This document shows, one piece after another, positions 52,853 through 62,248 of a stretch of DNA of 64,000 bases. Numbering within the stretch: position 1 is the first letter of the stretch; every line of letters begins with the position of its first letter. The DNA lies in assembly GCF_000271665.2 (NCBI RefSeq), contig NZ_CP010978.1, forward strand, positions 776,501-840,500, read 5' to 3'. The DNA comes from Pelosinus fermentans JBW45. GTDB taxonomy: Bacteria > Bacillota > Negativicutes > DSM-13327. A program made the translations under genes and the position numbers. The notes beneath the pieces are model-generated. The model ran no database searches. It was not told where the DNA came from and was given only the letters and a program-made list of their open reading frames with translations.

Positions 52853-54166
52853 TTATTCCTCAGAGTTTAAAATTGCACTTAATGCATTAATCGCATACAA
52901 TGGTACATTTGTAAGCCAATCTTCTTTTCGATAATCAGACATTGATGTTCTAATTGCATTTTTAGGATTATATTTCAGACAGTAGTTTTTGAGACTTTTG
53001 GCCTGTAAATTCTCTGCGGCCTTTACTTCAAGAGGGACAATTTCATTGCCATGTTGGAATATAAAATCGATTTCACCTGTAGATTTTTCTGCTGACCAGT
53101 AATAGGGTTTTATCTCACTGTTTGTTATTAATTGCTGTAGAACGTATTGCTCTGTTAATGCGCCCTTAAATTCCTCAAAGATCTTAGTATTTTCCAGTAT
53201 TGATTTTAGGTTCAGGTCGCTCATAGCCGAAAGCAAGCCAACATCAAGTACAAATAACTTAAATGCATTAAAATCTTGATACGCCATTAGTGGCATATCG
53301 GGTTTGGATACACGACCAACTTTATAGATTAACCCACAATCAATCAGCCATGTCATAGCAAGTTCATATTCTCTTGCTCTTGCTCCTTGTCTGATAAGTC
53401 CATAGATAAATTTGCGATTTTCTTTTGCAAGTTGTGAGGGAATCGAAGTCCATAACATTCTAATACGTGGCACTGTTTCGTTGGGTGCGTGCTTTGAGAA
53501 ATCTTGTTCATACGCCAATAGTATTTTTTTTTGGATCTCCCGGGCAGCGGTAAAATCGTTATTTACAATAAAGCTAGAAACTACCTCAGGCATTCCACCA
53601 ATATAATAATACTGTTTTAACAGATCAATATATTTTCCTTTAAAGCTCGTTATCATCTCAAAATCATTTGATTTCAAAAGATCCACAAGGTTTTCATGAT
53701 TTGTTGCAGTCAGAAACTCTAGAAAATTAAGTGGATATAAAGTCATAAAATCTACCTTGCCTACTGGAAATGAGGTACCTGGGTGCAGTGCAACCCCAAG
53801 TAAGCTTCCAGCAGCAATGATATGATAATCAGGTGCGTTTTCACAAAAATATTTAAGAGAGGTTAATGCTCGCGGAACTTCTTGAACTTCATCAAATATG
53901 ATCAGTGTATTTTTCGCTTCAATCGTGATGCCTGTTTCAATTTGCAGGGCGGTAATGATTCTTTTTATATCAATGTCGCCTTTAAAAAGGCTTTCCATTC
54001 TTTCGTTATTATCAAAATTGATATATGCACATTTCTCATAATGTGTTCTGCCAAATTCACGCATCAGCCAAGTCTTGCCAACCTGTCTTGCACCCTTTAT
54101 AATAAGCGGTTTTCGATGGGAACTGTTTTTCCATTTAATTAAATCATTGATTGTAGTTCTGATCAT
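52853..54166 (-). CDS. AAA ATPase with DUF4143 domain
   Basis: This 437-aa protein has Walker A GARQVGKTWL (about residues 25-34) and Walker B LIIFDEVQE, followed by SLLGVALHP. A C-terminal DUF4143 domain contains LTEQYVLQQLI and YYWSAEKSTGEIDFIFQ with EVKAAENLQ. That last part is a PD-(D/E)XK-like region (D and E-x-K). The family is widespread with unknown function and is often carried on variable islands. It stands alone, divergent from the second exopolysaccharide locus. Confidence 0.88.
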   Translation of the reverse strand: MIRTTINDLIKWKNSSHRKPLIIKGARQVGKTWLMREFGRTHYEKCAYINFDNNERMESLFKGDIDIKRIITALQIETGITIEAKNTLIIFDEVQEVPRALTSLKYFCENAPDYHIIAAGSLLGVALHPGTSFPVGKVDFMTLYPLNFLEFLTATNHENLVDLLKSNDFEMITSFKGKYIDLLKQYYYIGGMPEVVSSFIVNNDFTAAREIQKKILLAYEQDFSKHAPNETVPRIRMLWTSIPSQLAKENRKFIYGLIRQGARAREYELAMTWLIDCGLIYKVGRVSKPDMPLMAYQDFNAFKLFVLDVGLLSAMSDLNLKSILENTKIFEEFKGALTEQYVLQQLITNSEIKPYYWSAEKSTGEIDFIFQHGNEIVPLEVKAAENLQAKSLKNYCLKYNPKNAIRTSMSDYRKEDWLTNVPLYAINALSAILNSEE

Positions 54167-54598
54167 AGTAACACCTCTTTATAAGAAATTTCCTTAATTA
54201 TAGTGCAGATAAACACATAAGTCAAACGACTTCGTGTATTTGATTCCTTTATTATATTAGAGTTTGGGATGGAATGAGAATTCCAGGTGCAATCAAAAGA
54301 ATATTGAATCCCAGAAATATGACGATTTGTTAAATCTTAACAGATCGTCATATTTTTGTCATATCTTTATAGTATCCTAAAACTGGAAATTCAACCAAAT
54401 TACAAATTTGGAAAAATATATGATGAAAAGTATTTAATACTAGGAAACTAATTCTAAGATGCTACATATATTGATAAGGTAGTGAATTTTTAAATTATGA
54501 AAGGATGATTTATAAATAGTAATATTTTACCTTAATAAGAATAAAATGGATATTATACGGACATATAGTTTATATGAAGTGTCATGGAGGATGATATT
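54167..54598 (+). promoter_or_regulatory. Control region of the second exopolysaccharide locus
   Basis: This gene-free stretch begins the second locus. AATATGACGAT (54316-54326) pairs with ATCGTCATATT (54344-54354), with GTTAA/TTAAC inside, followed by TTTTGTC, a terminator-like hairpin with no plus-strand gene before it. CCAAATT/AATTTGG forms a short palindrome at 54395-54411. TTGATA at about 54472 could be a -35. The hairpin may act as an attenuator or insulate the divergent gene. No such hairpin precedes the first locus. Confidence 0.45.
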
Positions 54599-54805
54599 GT
54601 GAATAAACAGTTAGTACGAATTGCAGAGTTAGAGCAGCTAATCATAGCTGCTGGCTATCATCCTGCTCAGCTTAACGACATTACCAGAGAAGTCATTGGA
54701 ACCACTCATTTAGATGCTATTACTCATGAACAGAGTTGTGAATTAATCAAAACATTAGAATACTATTGCGATTTTGCTAAGAGGTGCCAAAAAAGCAAAT
54801 TGTAG
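54599..54805 (+). CDS. Conserved small protein preceding the exopolysaccharide operon, copy 2
   Basis: This 68-aa paralog of the protein at 29733 shares GYHP, EQSCELI, LEYYCDF and the final KRC-KSKL wording. The three C-terminal cysteines are kept. GTG 54599 is chosen because TGGAGG ends eight bases upstream and the start aligns with the paralog; ATG 54584 would overlap that site. It is again the gene before the Wza-type gene, here separated by 122 bases. The function is unknown. The conserved pairing suggests a role in the export/kinase system. Confidence 0.75.
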   Translation: MNKQLVRIAELEQLIIAAGYHPAQLNDITREVIGTTHLDAITHEQSCELIKTLEYYCDFAKRCQKSKL

Positions 54806-54813
54806 AAGGTGAG

Positions 54814-54847
54814 ATTGGAGACCTCTAAAGAGGTCTTTTTACCTTTC
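54814..54847 (+). terminator. Possible weak terminator behind the small gene
   Basis: GAGACCTCT pairs with AGAGGTCTTT around AA, followed by TTACCTTTC. As at the first locus, it could partly separate the small gene from the wza-type gene. Confidence 0.55.
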
Positions 54848-54927
54848 TTGGTACTTGAACAGAATATTATGATTATTGTAGTTATACAGATGAATTTTTG
54901 ATAAAACGGCACGTAGGAGGTTTTTTA

Positions 54928-55554
54928 GTGAAGTATGTTATTCATATTGTTGTTGTAACTGTATTTGTAGTAAGTATGGCTATGCATGTTGTTTGGGCAG
55001 AAGAATATCGCCTTGGTCCAGGTGACATTCTTACTTTTGGAGTATGGGGCTATGAAGACTTACAGGTCAAAGAACTTGCAATCAGACCTGATGGAAAAGT
55101 TGCTTTTCCTATTGTTGGGGAAATTGACGCGCTGGGAACTTCTACAGGTCAATTGACAGAACTACTCACGGAAGGTCTCAGCCATTATATCAATGATCCT
55201 AAAGTAACCGTGAATATTATTAAATTTCGCACAATCCGGGTCTATGTACTGGGTGAGGTAGTTAAACCGGGGATGTATGAACTGGAGAAACAGCATAATT
55301 TACTTGATGCTCTTGGTGCAGCAGGAAGTTATACCCGAAATGCAGCCAAGAAAAAAGTCTATATCATTCGTAAAGATCAGACAAGTACTCCGGTAAAGGT
55401 AAATTTGATGAACATATGGGAAAAAGGAGATATGACACAAAATTATGCACTAGGTGACGGAGATGTAGTATATCTTTCTAATAATGGTAGGATCAATTTT
55501 ACTACTGATATTCTCCCATTTGCCATGGGTAGCTATTATATAGGACATATGTAA
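54928..55554 (+). CDS. Polysaccharide export protein (Wza family), copy 2
   Basis: This 208-aa protein is closely related to the gene at 30108. It has a signal peptide ending at VVWA, Poly_export domain YRLGPGDILTFGVWGYEDL with IRPDGKVAFPIVGE, and a SLBB region with VYVLGEVVKPGMYEL and LLDALGAAGSY. GTG 54928 follows TAGGAGG by seven bases, the same arrangement as copy 1. The in-frame start at 54898 is less likely since the signal peptide begins later. The Wzz-type gene follows after 37 bases. Confidence 0.9.
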   Translation: MKYVIHIVVVTVFVVSMAMHVVWAEEYRLGPGDILTFGVWGYEDLQVKELAIRPDGKVAFPIVGEIDALGTSTGQLTELLTEGLSHYINDPKVTVNIIKFRTIRVYVLGEVVKPGMYELEKQHNLLDALGAAGSYTRNAAKKKVYIIRKDQTSTPVKVNLMNIWEKGDMTQNYALGDGDVVYLSNNGRINFTTDILPFAMGSYYIGHM

Positions 55555-55591
55555 CGATTACTTTGTTAATAATCTTCTTGGAGGGAAAAGA

Positions 55592-57055
55592 GTGGAAGAA
55601 ACAATCGATCTAAAGGAAGTCCTAAGAACTATTAAAAAACGCCGCATTTTAATTAGAAATGTATTTGCAGTGATGGTTATAGCTACAGTGGTAGTGAGTT
55701 TTCTCATTCCCCCTACCTATGAAGCTGAAACGACTTTGCGTGTAAAGCAGCCCAAAGGGCTGGCTGATTCCCTACTGGCTGATCTACCAATGGGGAGTAG
55801 TAGCAACACCAAGCAGTTAATGATCACCTACGCTGAAATTTTAAAAAGCCGAACGGTGGTAGAAGCAGTTATTAATAAGACTCAGGCTGATAAAGAAGAA
55901 GTACCTGATTATGAAGAAATGCTTAAACGAATTATGACTGTACCTGTAAAAGATAGTGAATTATTAAAAATAAAAGTAACGGCAAAATCAGCAGAAGAAG
56001 CACAGCTTGTTGCTAATACACTAGTTGATACATTTACGGAAAGAATGACCTTGCTGGTACGTTCTGAACAGTCGGAAGTACGTAAATTTATTGGCGAGCG
56101 AATGGTGGAATCAAAAAAGGAACTGGAAAAGGCAGAAAACCGATTGGAAAAATATAAAACGGATGAGAATATTGCAGCCCCGACAGAAGAAACGAAAGCT
56201 ATCGTGGAAAGACTTTCCGCTATTAGCAAGCTATCAGCAGAAAACGCGGTAGCATTGGCATCTGCACAGGCTAAAGTTAGTAGTGCGAATAAAGAGTTGG
56301 CAGAGGAAAAACCAGGGTTTATAGCTGATAGTCCGCTTATTCAGCAATATAAAGGCAAGTTAGCTGATTTAGAAGTCCAGTTGGTAACATTGTCTCAGAA
56401 TTTTACAGAAAAGCATCCTCAGATAATGTCTACCCGTGCTGCCATTATGGAGACGAAGGCTAAACTAAATATGGAATCAGCCAGTGTGCTGAATGCAGAA
56501 TCTCCCTCCATCAATCCTATACACTTGGGACTGTTACAAGGAAAGATTGAAGCAGAAGCCGACATTGCTGCTGGCAGCGCACAAAAGGAAGCCATTAACA
56601 AAATAGTAGCAGACAGTGAAAAAGAATTGAATAAGCTGCCTGCCAAGGAACAGGGACTGGTGCGAGTGATGCGTGATGCTGCAGTCGCGCAAGAAATATA
56701 TGTCATGTTAGCAAAACGCCATGAAGAAGCTCGGATCAGCGAAGTCATGCAGCCTACCGATGTACAGGTCATTGACGTGGCTGCCATACCGATTAAACCG
56801 ATTAGTCCGAAAAAGACCTTCAATGTGATTATCGCCGCCGCACTTGGCTTATTTATCGGTTTAGGACTAGCTTTCATGTCAGAATATATGAATAGAACGG
56901 TGAAAAGTGTTGAGGATGTTAGGGATTATCTTACTCTTCCTGTGTTAGGGAGCATTCCTCACTTTGACAGCGAATCGAAATTGGCAGTGAATCATGGTAT
57001 GTGGGCGAACATAAAACAGCTGGTAATGGCTAAGACCAAAAAGGGAGAACAATGA
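55592..57055 (+). CDS. Chain-length determinant / tyrosine kinase modulator (Wzz family), copy 2
   Basis: This 487-aa inner membrane protein is a paralog of the gene at 30776. It has a first span at about residues 22-40, a long periplasmic coiled-coil stretch, and a final span (VIIAAALGLFIGLGLAFMSE) after the proline-rich KPISPKKT. It would set polymer length and activate the kinase encoded next. GTG 55592 follows TTGGAGGG. The end overlaps the kinase start by four bases. Confidence 0.9.
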   Translation: MEETIDLKEVLRTIKKRRILIRNVFAVMVIATVVVSFLIPPTYEAETTLRVKQPKGLADSLLADLPMGSSSNTKQLMITYAEILKSRTVVEAVINKTQADKEEVPDYEEMLKRIMTVPVKDSELLKIKVTAKSAEEAQLVANTLVDTFTERMTLLVRSEQSEVRKFIGERMVESKKELEKAENRLEKYKTDENIAAPTEETKAIVERLSAISKLSAENAVALASAQAKVSSANKELAEEKPGFIADSPLIQQYKGKLADLEVQLVTLSQNFTEKHPQIMSTRAAIMETKAKLNMESASVLNAESPSINPIHLGLLQGKIEAEADIAAGSAQKEAINKIVADSEKELNKLPAKEQGLVRVMRDAAVAQEIYVMLAKRHEEARISEVMQPTDVQVIDVAAIPIKPISPKKTFNVIIAAALGLFIGLGLAFMSEYMNRTVKSVEDVRDYLTLPVLGSIPHFDSESKLAVNHGMWANIKQLVMAKTKKGEQ

Positions 57056-57750
57056 TGGGTATTGATAAATACAAGCTTATTGTACACGAACAAGCCAAAT
57101 CTCCAATTGCTGAGGCATACCGTACCTTAAGAACAAATATTCAATTTTCTAAAACAGATGGTCAACTACAAACGATCCTGTTTACCAGCTCTGGACCGGG
57201 TGAGGGGAAATCAACTACCCTGGCAAATACAGCAGTGGCCTTGGCTCAGTCTGGCAAGAGAGTTATTATAATGGACTGCGATCTTCGGAAACCGGTCCTG
57301 CATAAAATATTTGATAAGAAAAATCGCGGCATTACGAATTTTTTAGTCGAGGAAATTTGTGCTGAAGATTTGATCCAGGAGACACAGGTAGAAAATCTCA
57401 GAATATTGACCAGTGGGCCGATCCCGCCTAATCCCTCAGAATTACTGGGGTCTAGAAAAATGCAGGGCTTATTCAATTCTCTCAAAGAACAGGCAGATTA
57501 TTTAATGATTGACGCACCGCCGGTAATTGCTGTTACAGATGCCTGTGTACTGGCTTCAAAGGTTGATGGTATTGCCTTAGTTATCAATTCCGGTACGGTT
57601 CGCCCCGAAATGGCTCAAAAGGCAAAGGATTTGCTGATAAAAGCTAACGGACATCTGTTAGGAGTCATTTTGAATCGTGTGGAAATTGAGGAAGAGTATG
57701 GTCATTACTACTATTATTATGGTAGTGATACTACTAAAATAGCGAAATAG
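57052..57750 (+). CDS. Tyrosine-protein kinase, CpsD/CapB type (BY-kinase), copy 2
   Basis: This 232-aa paralog of the gene at 32248 has Walker A GPGEGKST, Walker A' VIIMDCDLRKP and Walker B YLMIDAPPV, plus KSPIAEAYRTLRTNI at the N-terminus. The C-terminal tyrosine cluster is HYYYYYG. No CpsB-type phosphatase gene precedes this locus within the window; the one at 28787 may serve both kinases. Sequence similarity to copy 1 is high, so the export set was probably duplicated as a block. Confidence 0.93.
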   Translation: MMGIDKYKLIVHEQAKSPIAEAYRTLRTNIQFSKTDGQLQTILFTSSGPGEGKSTTLANTAVALAQSGKRVIIMDCDLRKPVLHKIFDKKNRGITNFLVEEICAEDLIQETQVENLRILTSGPIPPNPSELLGSRKMQGLFNSLKEQADYLMIDAPPVIAVTDACVLASKVDGIALVINSGTVRPEMAQKAKDLLIKANGHLLGVILNRVEIEEEYGHYYYYYGSDTTKIAK

Positions 57751-57791
57751 ATATCTGGATAAATATAATAAATTTAAACTGAGGTGATTTT

Positions 57792-59162
57792 GTGCAAAGT
57801 CGATTTCCTATGCTGGGAAAGTTAATATTATTAATTGGCGATATGGGACTACTGGTATTGGCAACTTATTTGGCAGTTTTTATAGTCTTTTATGATCGTA
57901 CCGCGCAAATGGATTTTCCTATGTATTACAATATGACTCCGGTCATGATTGTTACTGCAGGTATTTTGTTCAATATAAACGGGCTCTTTTCACTATCCCG
58001 GAAAAAGTTCAGCGAACTGTTACTAAGCCTGGGAGTGGCACTGTTTAATTTAATGGTTGTTATGATGGCTATCAGTTTTTTCTTAAAAGAGTTCGGTTAT
58101 TCGCGCAGTGTATTGTTTATTACAATGATGCTGCAGTTTACAATGCTGGCAGCTTGGAAATATATCTTTTGGCAGGCAGAGCGGGCTTTAGGCACACGTA
58201 AAAACACGCTGCTGATTGGCAATCCAATGGAGTGTGTAAAGGTCATTGCCCGCCTGCAATTTCAGCCACAGCTAAACTATCATGTGCGTTATGTTTGTAC
58301 GGATTGTGAGAGTGAGACTTGGAAAAATGTAAATGAAGACATTGACTTAATGATCGTTTGTGCTGAATTGAGTTTGAAAGATAAGGCCGAAATCGTGCAT
58401 TATTGCCATACCAATGGCAAACAGGTTTTTCTAATCCCCAACATGTACGAAATCTTTTGCAGCGGCGCAGAACTGGATAAGATTGACGATATCCCTGTAT
58501 TTCATCCCTGCTATCTAAAGCCGGCATTAGAGCAGCGTACTTTAAAACGAATTCTTGATATAGCAGTGTCGGGAGCGGTTCTATTCTTTCTATGGCCCTT
58601 ACTGATGCTAGTGGCTATTGCGGTAAAATTGGATAGTCCAGGACCCATATTATACAGCCAAGTGCGGACAGGACTTGATGAACAGGAATTTAGAGTTTAT
58701 AAGTTTCGCAGCATGCGTGCAGATGCGGAAAGCACTACTGGCCCCGTGCTAGCAGGAGAAAATGATCCGCGGATTACAAGATTGGGGAAATTCTTGCGTG
58801 CTACCCGCATTGATGAGCTGCCTCAGCTCTTTAATGTACTGCTGGGCGATATGAGTATTGTGGGGCCTCGCCCGGAACGGCCGTTTTTTGTGGAACAATT
58901 CAAGGCAGAAATACCTGAATATATATACCGCCACAATGTCAAACCAGGAATTACAGGCTTGGCCCAGGTGTATGGCAAGTATAATACGACGCCGTATAAT
59001 AAGCTGATTTATGATTTGATTTATATACAAAAATGCAATGTGCTGACGGATTTGGTTATAATGCTGCAGACCGTAAAGGTGCTGGTGACTAAAAGTAGTA
59101 CCGAAGGGGTTAAAAGCAGCCATGCTGATCTGTCCAGGTATGAGATAGATCAATTAGGATAA
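57792..59162 (+). CDS. Undecaprenyl-phosphate sugar-phosphate transferase (exopolysaccharide type)
   Basis: This 456-aa enzyme would load the first sugar phosphate onto undecaprenyl phosphate for the second polysaccharide. Four N-terminal spans are followed by a middle domain (NTLLIGNPMECVKVIARL), then a C-terminal sugar transferase domain with LDSPGPILYSQVRTG, VYKFRSMRADAES, TRIDELPQLFNVL and GDMSIVGPRPERPFF. It is only distantly like the WbaP-type gene at 33196, so the two loci probably start their chains with different sugars. GTG 57792 follows GAGGTG. Confidence 0.9.
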   Translation: MQSRFPMLGKLILLIGDMGLLVLATYLAVFIVFYDRTAQMDFPMYYNMTPVMIVTAGILFNINGLFSLSRKKFSELLLSLGVALFNLMVVMMAISFFLKEFGYSRSVLFITMMLQFTMLAAWKYIFWQAERALGTRKNTLLIGNPMECVKVIARLQFQPQLNYHVRYVCTDCESETWKNVNEDIDLMIVCAELSLKDKAEIVHYCHTNGKQVFLIPNMYEIFCSGAELDKIDDIPVFHPCYLKPALEQRTLKRILDIAVSGAVLFFLWPLLMLVAIAVKLDSPGPILYSQVRTGLDEQEFRVYKFRSMRADAESTTGPVLAGENDPRITRLGKFLRATRIDELPQLFNVLLGDMSIVGPRPERPFFVEQFKAEIPEYIYRHNVKPGITGLAQVYGKYNTTPYNKLIYDLIYIQKCNVLTDLVIMLQTVKVLVTKSSTEGVKSSHADLSRYEIDQLG

Positions 59163-59180
59163 CGAAAAAGGTTGTGATGT

Positions 59181-60437
59181 ATGAAGGTTTCCAAAGATAT
59201 TCGTAATTTGCTAGACAATACTATTTCATTTTCGGTAATACAAGCTTTACGCTATATCATACCTATGGCGACAATTCCCTACCTGATTAGAGTCCTCGGA
59301 GCGGATATTTTTGGTGCAATTGCTTTTGCCCAGGCTATCATGATCTATTTCTCGTTACTATCCGACTATGGATTTAACTTTACTGGACCGAGAGATATAT
59401 CAATCAACAGGGACAACCTTAAAAAGGTATCAGAAGTATTTAGTTCAATAATGGTCATTAAAGTAGCATTAACAATAGTCGGATTATGTATCTTATTAGT
59501 GTGTTTAGCTACGATCCCAAGGTTGCAAGAAGAGAATACGTTACTTGTATTGTCATGCTATGGAGTAGTAGTTTCTCGTGCCTTATCCGTTGGCTGGCTG
59601 TTTCAGGGGTTTGAAAAAATACGCTATTACGCGATAATAGCTGCTGTTTTTCAGTTTGGATATGCGGTAGCTGTATTTATACTTGTGAAGAATGTTGACG
59701 ATTTTTTGCTAGTACCAATTATTAATTCTGCAAGTCTTATAATAGCGGAAGCACTTTCACTTATTGTTGCAATCAAGGTATTTAATTTACAAATAGTAGT
59801 ACCTAGTATAAGTAGAATTCGAATTCAAATTAAGGAGGGTTTTCATTTTTTTTTATCTCAATTATCGCTTTCGTCTTATACTGTAATGAACTCTGTATTA
59901 TTAGGTTTTTTCACAACGAATCGTGTAATAGGATACTATAGTGCAGCTGAAAAATGCATTCGGGCATTAGAGGGATTATTGCAGCCGGTTGTAAATAGTT
60001 TATATCCCTATATGGTGCGTACTCAAAATCTATCATTACTTAATAAAATTATATGTGTTACAAGTTTGGCTGGTATCTTATCAACTGTATCTGTTTATTT
60101 TTATAGTAATTTATTAGTAGAAATACTCTTCGGAAAAGGATTTGAGTATAGTGCGGATCTATTACGGGTTTTTGTTTTAGAGTGGATTATAGTATTTCCT
60201 TCAGCAATAATTGGAACTCCGTATCTTGTTGCATTTGGTTATCCTGAATATTTTTCTAAAAGTAATATGTTGGGAACTGGGGCTTATTTTGTGGGGGTGA
60301 TAGTTATATATTCCCATATTGATCCCATGAATATTATTATTATTACTCTTATTTCACATGGGATTGTATTAGTATGGAGGTTATTTGGTGTTTTTCAGCA
60401 TTTGTCTCCACTAAAATTTAGAAGGATAAGTAGGTGA
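59181..60437 (+). CDS. Oligosaccharide flippase (Wzx type), copy 2
   Basis: This 418-aa membrane protein has about 12 spans. VLGADIFGAIAFAQAIMIYF and GWLFQGFEKIRYY match the flippase at 34720. It would move undecaprenyl-linked repeat units outward. It begins 18 bases after the sugar transferase and precedes the acetyltransferase by six bases. The rest of the module order (pyruvyl transferase, FrhB-like protein) repeats that of the first locus, apart from the inserted acetyltransferase. Confidence 0.9.
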   Translation: MKVSKDIRNLLDNTISFSVIQALRYIIPMATIPYLIRVLGADIFGAIAFAQAIMIYFSLLSDYGFNFTGPRDISINRDNLKKVSEVFSSIMVIKVALTIVGLCILLVCLATIPRLQEENTLLVLSCYGVVVSRALSVGWLFQGFEKIRYYAIIAAVFQFGYAVAVFILVKNVDDFLLVPIINSASLIIAEALSLIVAIKVFNLQIVVPSISRIRIQIKEGFHFFLSQLSLSSYTVMNSVLLGFFTTNRVIGYYSAAEKCIRALEGLLQPVVNSLYPYMVRTQNLSLLNKIICVTSLAGILSTVSVYFYSNLLVEILFGKGFEYSADLLRVFVLEWIIVFPSAIIGTPYLVAFGYPEYFSKSNMLGTGAYFVGVIVIYSHIDPMNIIIITLISHGIVLVWRLFGVFQHLSPLKFRRISR

Positions 60438-60443
60438 CTTGGA

Positions 60444-61082
60444 ATGCAAAGCTTCATTTTGATGATATATAGGGTACTATTTTATCGACCATTTCGAAGG
60501 ATATTTTTGTTGTTTATAGCAAAATTTGAAGGTGGATGGTTTTGGTCTGGGACTATTCGCAACATATTCAAACTGTACCATGGTATTGATGTTGGTTATG
60601 GTACATACGGTGGCGCCTTTGACACAACAAAGATTGCTGGCGGAACCGTATTTGGTAACTACTGTTCTATTGCGCCGAATGTATACGTGTTTAATGGAAA
60701 CCACCCTTTGGCATTTTTTTCTCAGCATCCTATTTTTTATAATCCCCAAATAGGCTTTGTCAATGAGGAACAAATACCTCGTACTAAGTTGATTATCGGA
60801 CACGACGTATGGATAGGCGCAAATGCAATTATTTTGCCTTCGGTAAGTAGGATAGGCAATGGAGCTGTAATTGGAGCTGGAACAGTTGTAACCCGTGATG
60901 TTAAGCCCTATGAAGTGGTTGCAGGTAATCCAGCAAGGCATATTAGATATAGATTTACGCCGATTGTGATAGATCGCATTGAGAAGAGCTTATGGTGGCT
61001 TTTGACTAAAGATGAATTGCAAAAAGCAACACCAAGTCTATGTAAATTAACTCATGAAAATGAGATAAGGAGTTTCGAATGA
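60444..61082 (+). CDS. Left-handed beta-helix acetyltransferase, copy 2
   Basis: This 212-aa paralog of the gene at 43341 has [55 protein letters not shown] and [20 protein letters not shown] with hexapeptide repeats. It would acetylate a sugar of the second polysaccharide. In this locus it sits directly between flippase and pyruvyl transferase, whereas in the first locus it lies at the far end. Its stop overlaps the next gene's ATG by four bases. Confidence 0.88.
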   Translation: MQSFILMIYRVLFYRPFRRIFLLFIAKFEGGWFWSGTIRNIFKLYHGIDVGYGTYGGAFDTTKIAGGTVFGNYCSIAPNVYVFNGNHPLAFFSQHPIFYNPQIGFVNEEQIPRTKLIIGHDVWIGANAIILPSVSRIGNGAVIGAGTVVTRDVKPYEVVAGNPARHIRYRFTPIVIDRIEKSLWWLLTKDELQKATPSLCKLTHENEIRSFE

Positions 61083-62248
61083 ATAAACATACCGCCGTAT
61101 TATTAGGAGTAAGCTTAGAATCCGCAAATCGAGGAGTTAACGCTCTAGCGATAGGATCACTTAGCTTCATTGAACATATCACTGGAATAACAAATGTGGC
61201 TATTATTCGACTTGGTAAAGAAGATAGTATTTCAAAAATAGAAGTATTACTCAACGGATCAACAAAAGATATAGTTTGCTACTATGTTTCTAAAAGGACC
61301 TTCATAAGGTCGCTTTGGGAACTTGCAACGTCTAGGCCGCAGAATAAAATATCGAAGCTTATCGTCAATGCTGAATATATTTTTAACGTTAATGAAGGCG
61401 ATAGTTTTAGTGACATATATGGGTTAAAAAGGTTTTTAATTTGTTTTGGGAATTCACTTTTGGCAATACTCCCTAAAAAGAGGCAGGTTTTTTTACCACA
61501 GACAATAGGACCTTTTAGTTCTTTATTAGGAAAGTTTCTCTCGCGCTGGATTTTAAAGAGAGTTCCACAAATATATGTTAGAGATGAAAAAGGGGTAGAG
61601 TATTTAAGGGGGGCTGGACTAAATTATAAAACCCACATTGATATGGCTGTATTCATGGAGCCAAAGCGGGTTGGTATAACGGTGCCAGCTGGTACTATAG
61701 GAATCAATGTTAACGGTTTACTTTACTTCAACGGTTATGGAGAAATTAAAGGAAAATTTGATACCTATAAAGAGTTATTATATAAAATAATATGTAGTCT
61801 TTTAGAATCTGATCATAATGTTTTGTTAATTCCACACACATATGATGCCGGCCAACCGATTTGGGAAGATGATTTAGTAGCAATTAAAGATTTAGCAAAG
61901 ACGATTGGACATTCAAAACTCTCATATCTAGATAAAAACTATGATGCGCAAGAATTAAAATATATAATTTCTCAGACGGAGTTCTTTTGTGGTTCGCGAA
62001 TGCATTCATGCATTGCGGCACTTTCGTTGTCTGTACCGACCATTGGACTTGCTTATAGCTACAAATTTGAAGGTACTTTTAGAATGTTTGAACAATCAGA
62101 TTATGTTATGGATATTGATAATTTGCAACCAAGTAACATTGATTCAGTTGTATCAAAGATTCTTTCGAAAATAAGCAACTCAGCGGTCATTAAGCAAAGT
62201 TTGATAAAAAATAATATTGAAAGGAATTATACAGTTGTTGAGCAATAA
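61079..62248 (+). CDS. Polysaccharide pyruvyl transferase family protein, copy 2
   Basis: This 389-aa paralog of the gene at 36018 shares [45 protein letters not shown] and [13 protein letters not shown]. It would add a pyruvate ketal from phosphoenolpyruvate. It overlaps the acetyltransferase by four bases and reaches into the following FrhB-like gene, the same close pairing as in the first locus. This repetition supports a joint function of the two proteins. Confidence 0.9.
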   Translation: MNKHTAVLLGVSLESANRGVNALAIGSLSFIEHITGITNVAIIRLGKEDSISKIEVLLNGSTKDIVCYYVSKRTFIRSLWELATSRPQNKISKLIVNAEYIFNVNEGDSFSDIYGLKRFLICFGNSLLAILPKKRQVFLPQTIGPFSSLLGKFLSRWILKRVPQIYVRDEKGVEYLRGAGLNYKTHIDMAVFMEPKRVGITVPAGTIGINVNGLLYFNGYGEIKGKFDTYKELLYKIICSLLESDHNVLLIPHTYDAGQPIWEDDLVAIKDLAKTIGHSKLSYLDKNYDAQELKYIISQTEFFCGSRMHSCIAALSLSVPTIGLAYSYKFEGTFRMFEQSDYVMDIDNLQPSNIDSVVSKILSKISNSAVIKQSLIKNNIERNYTVVEQ

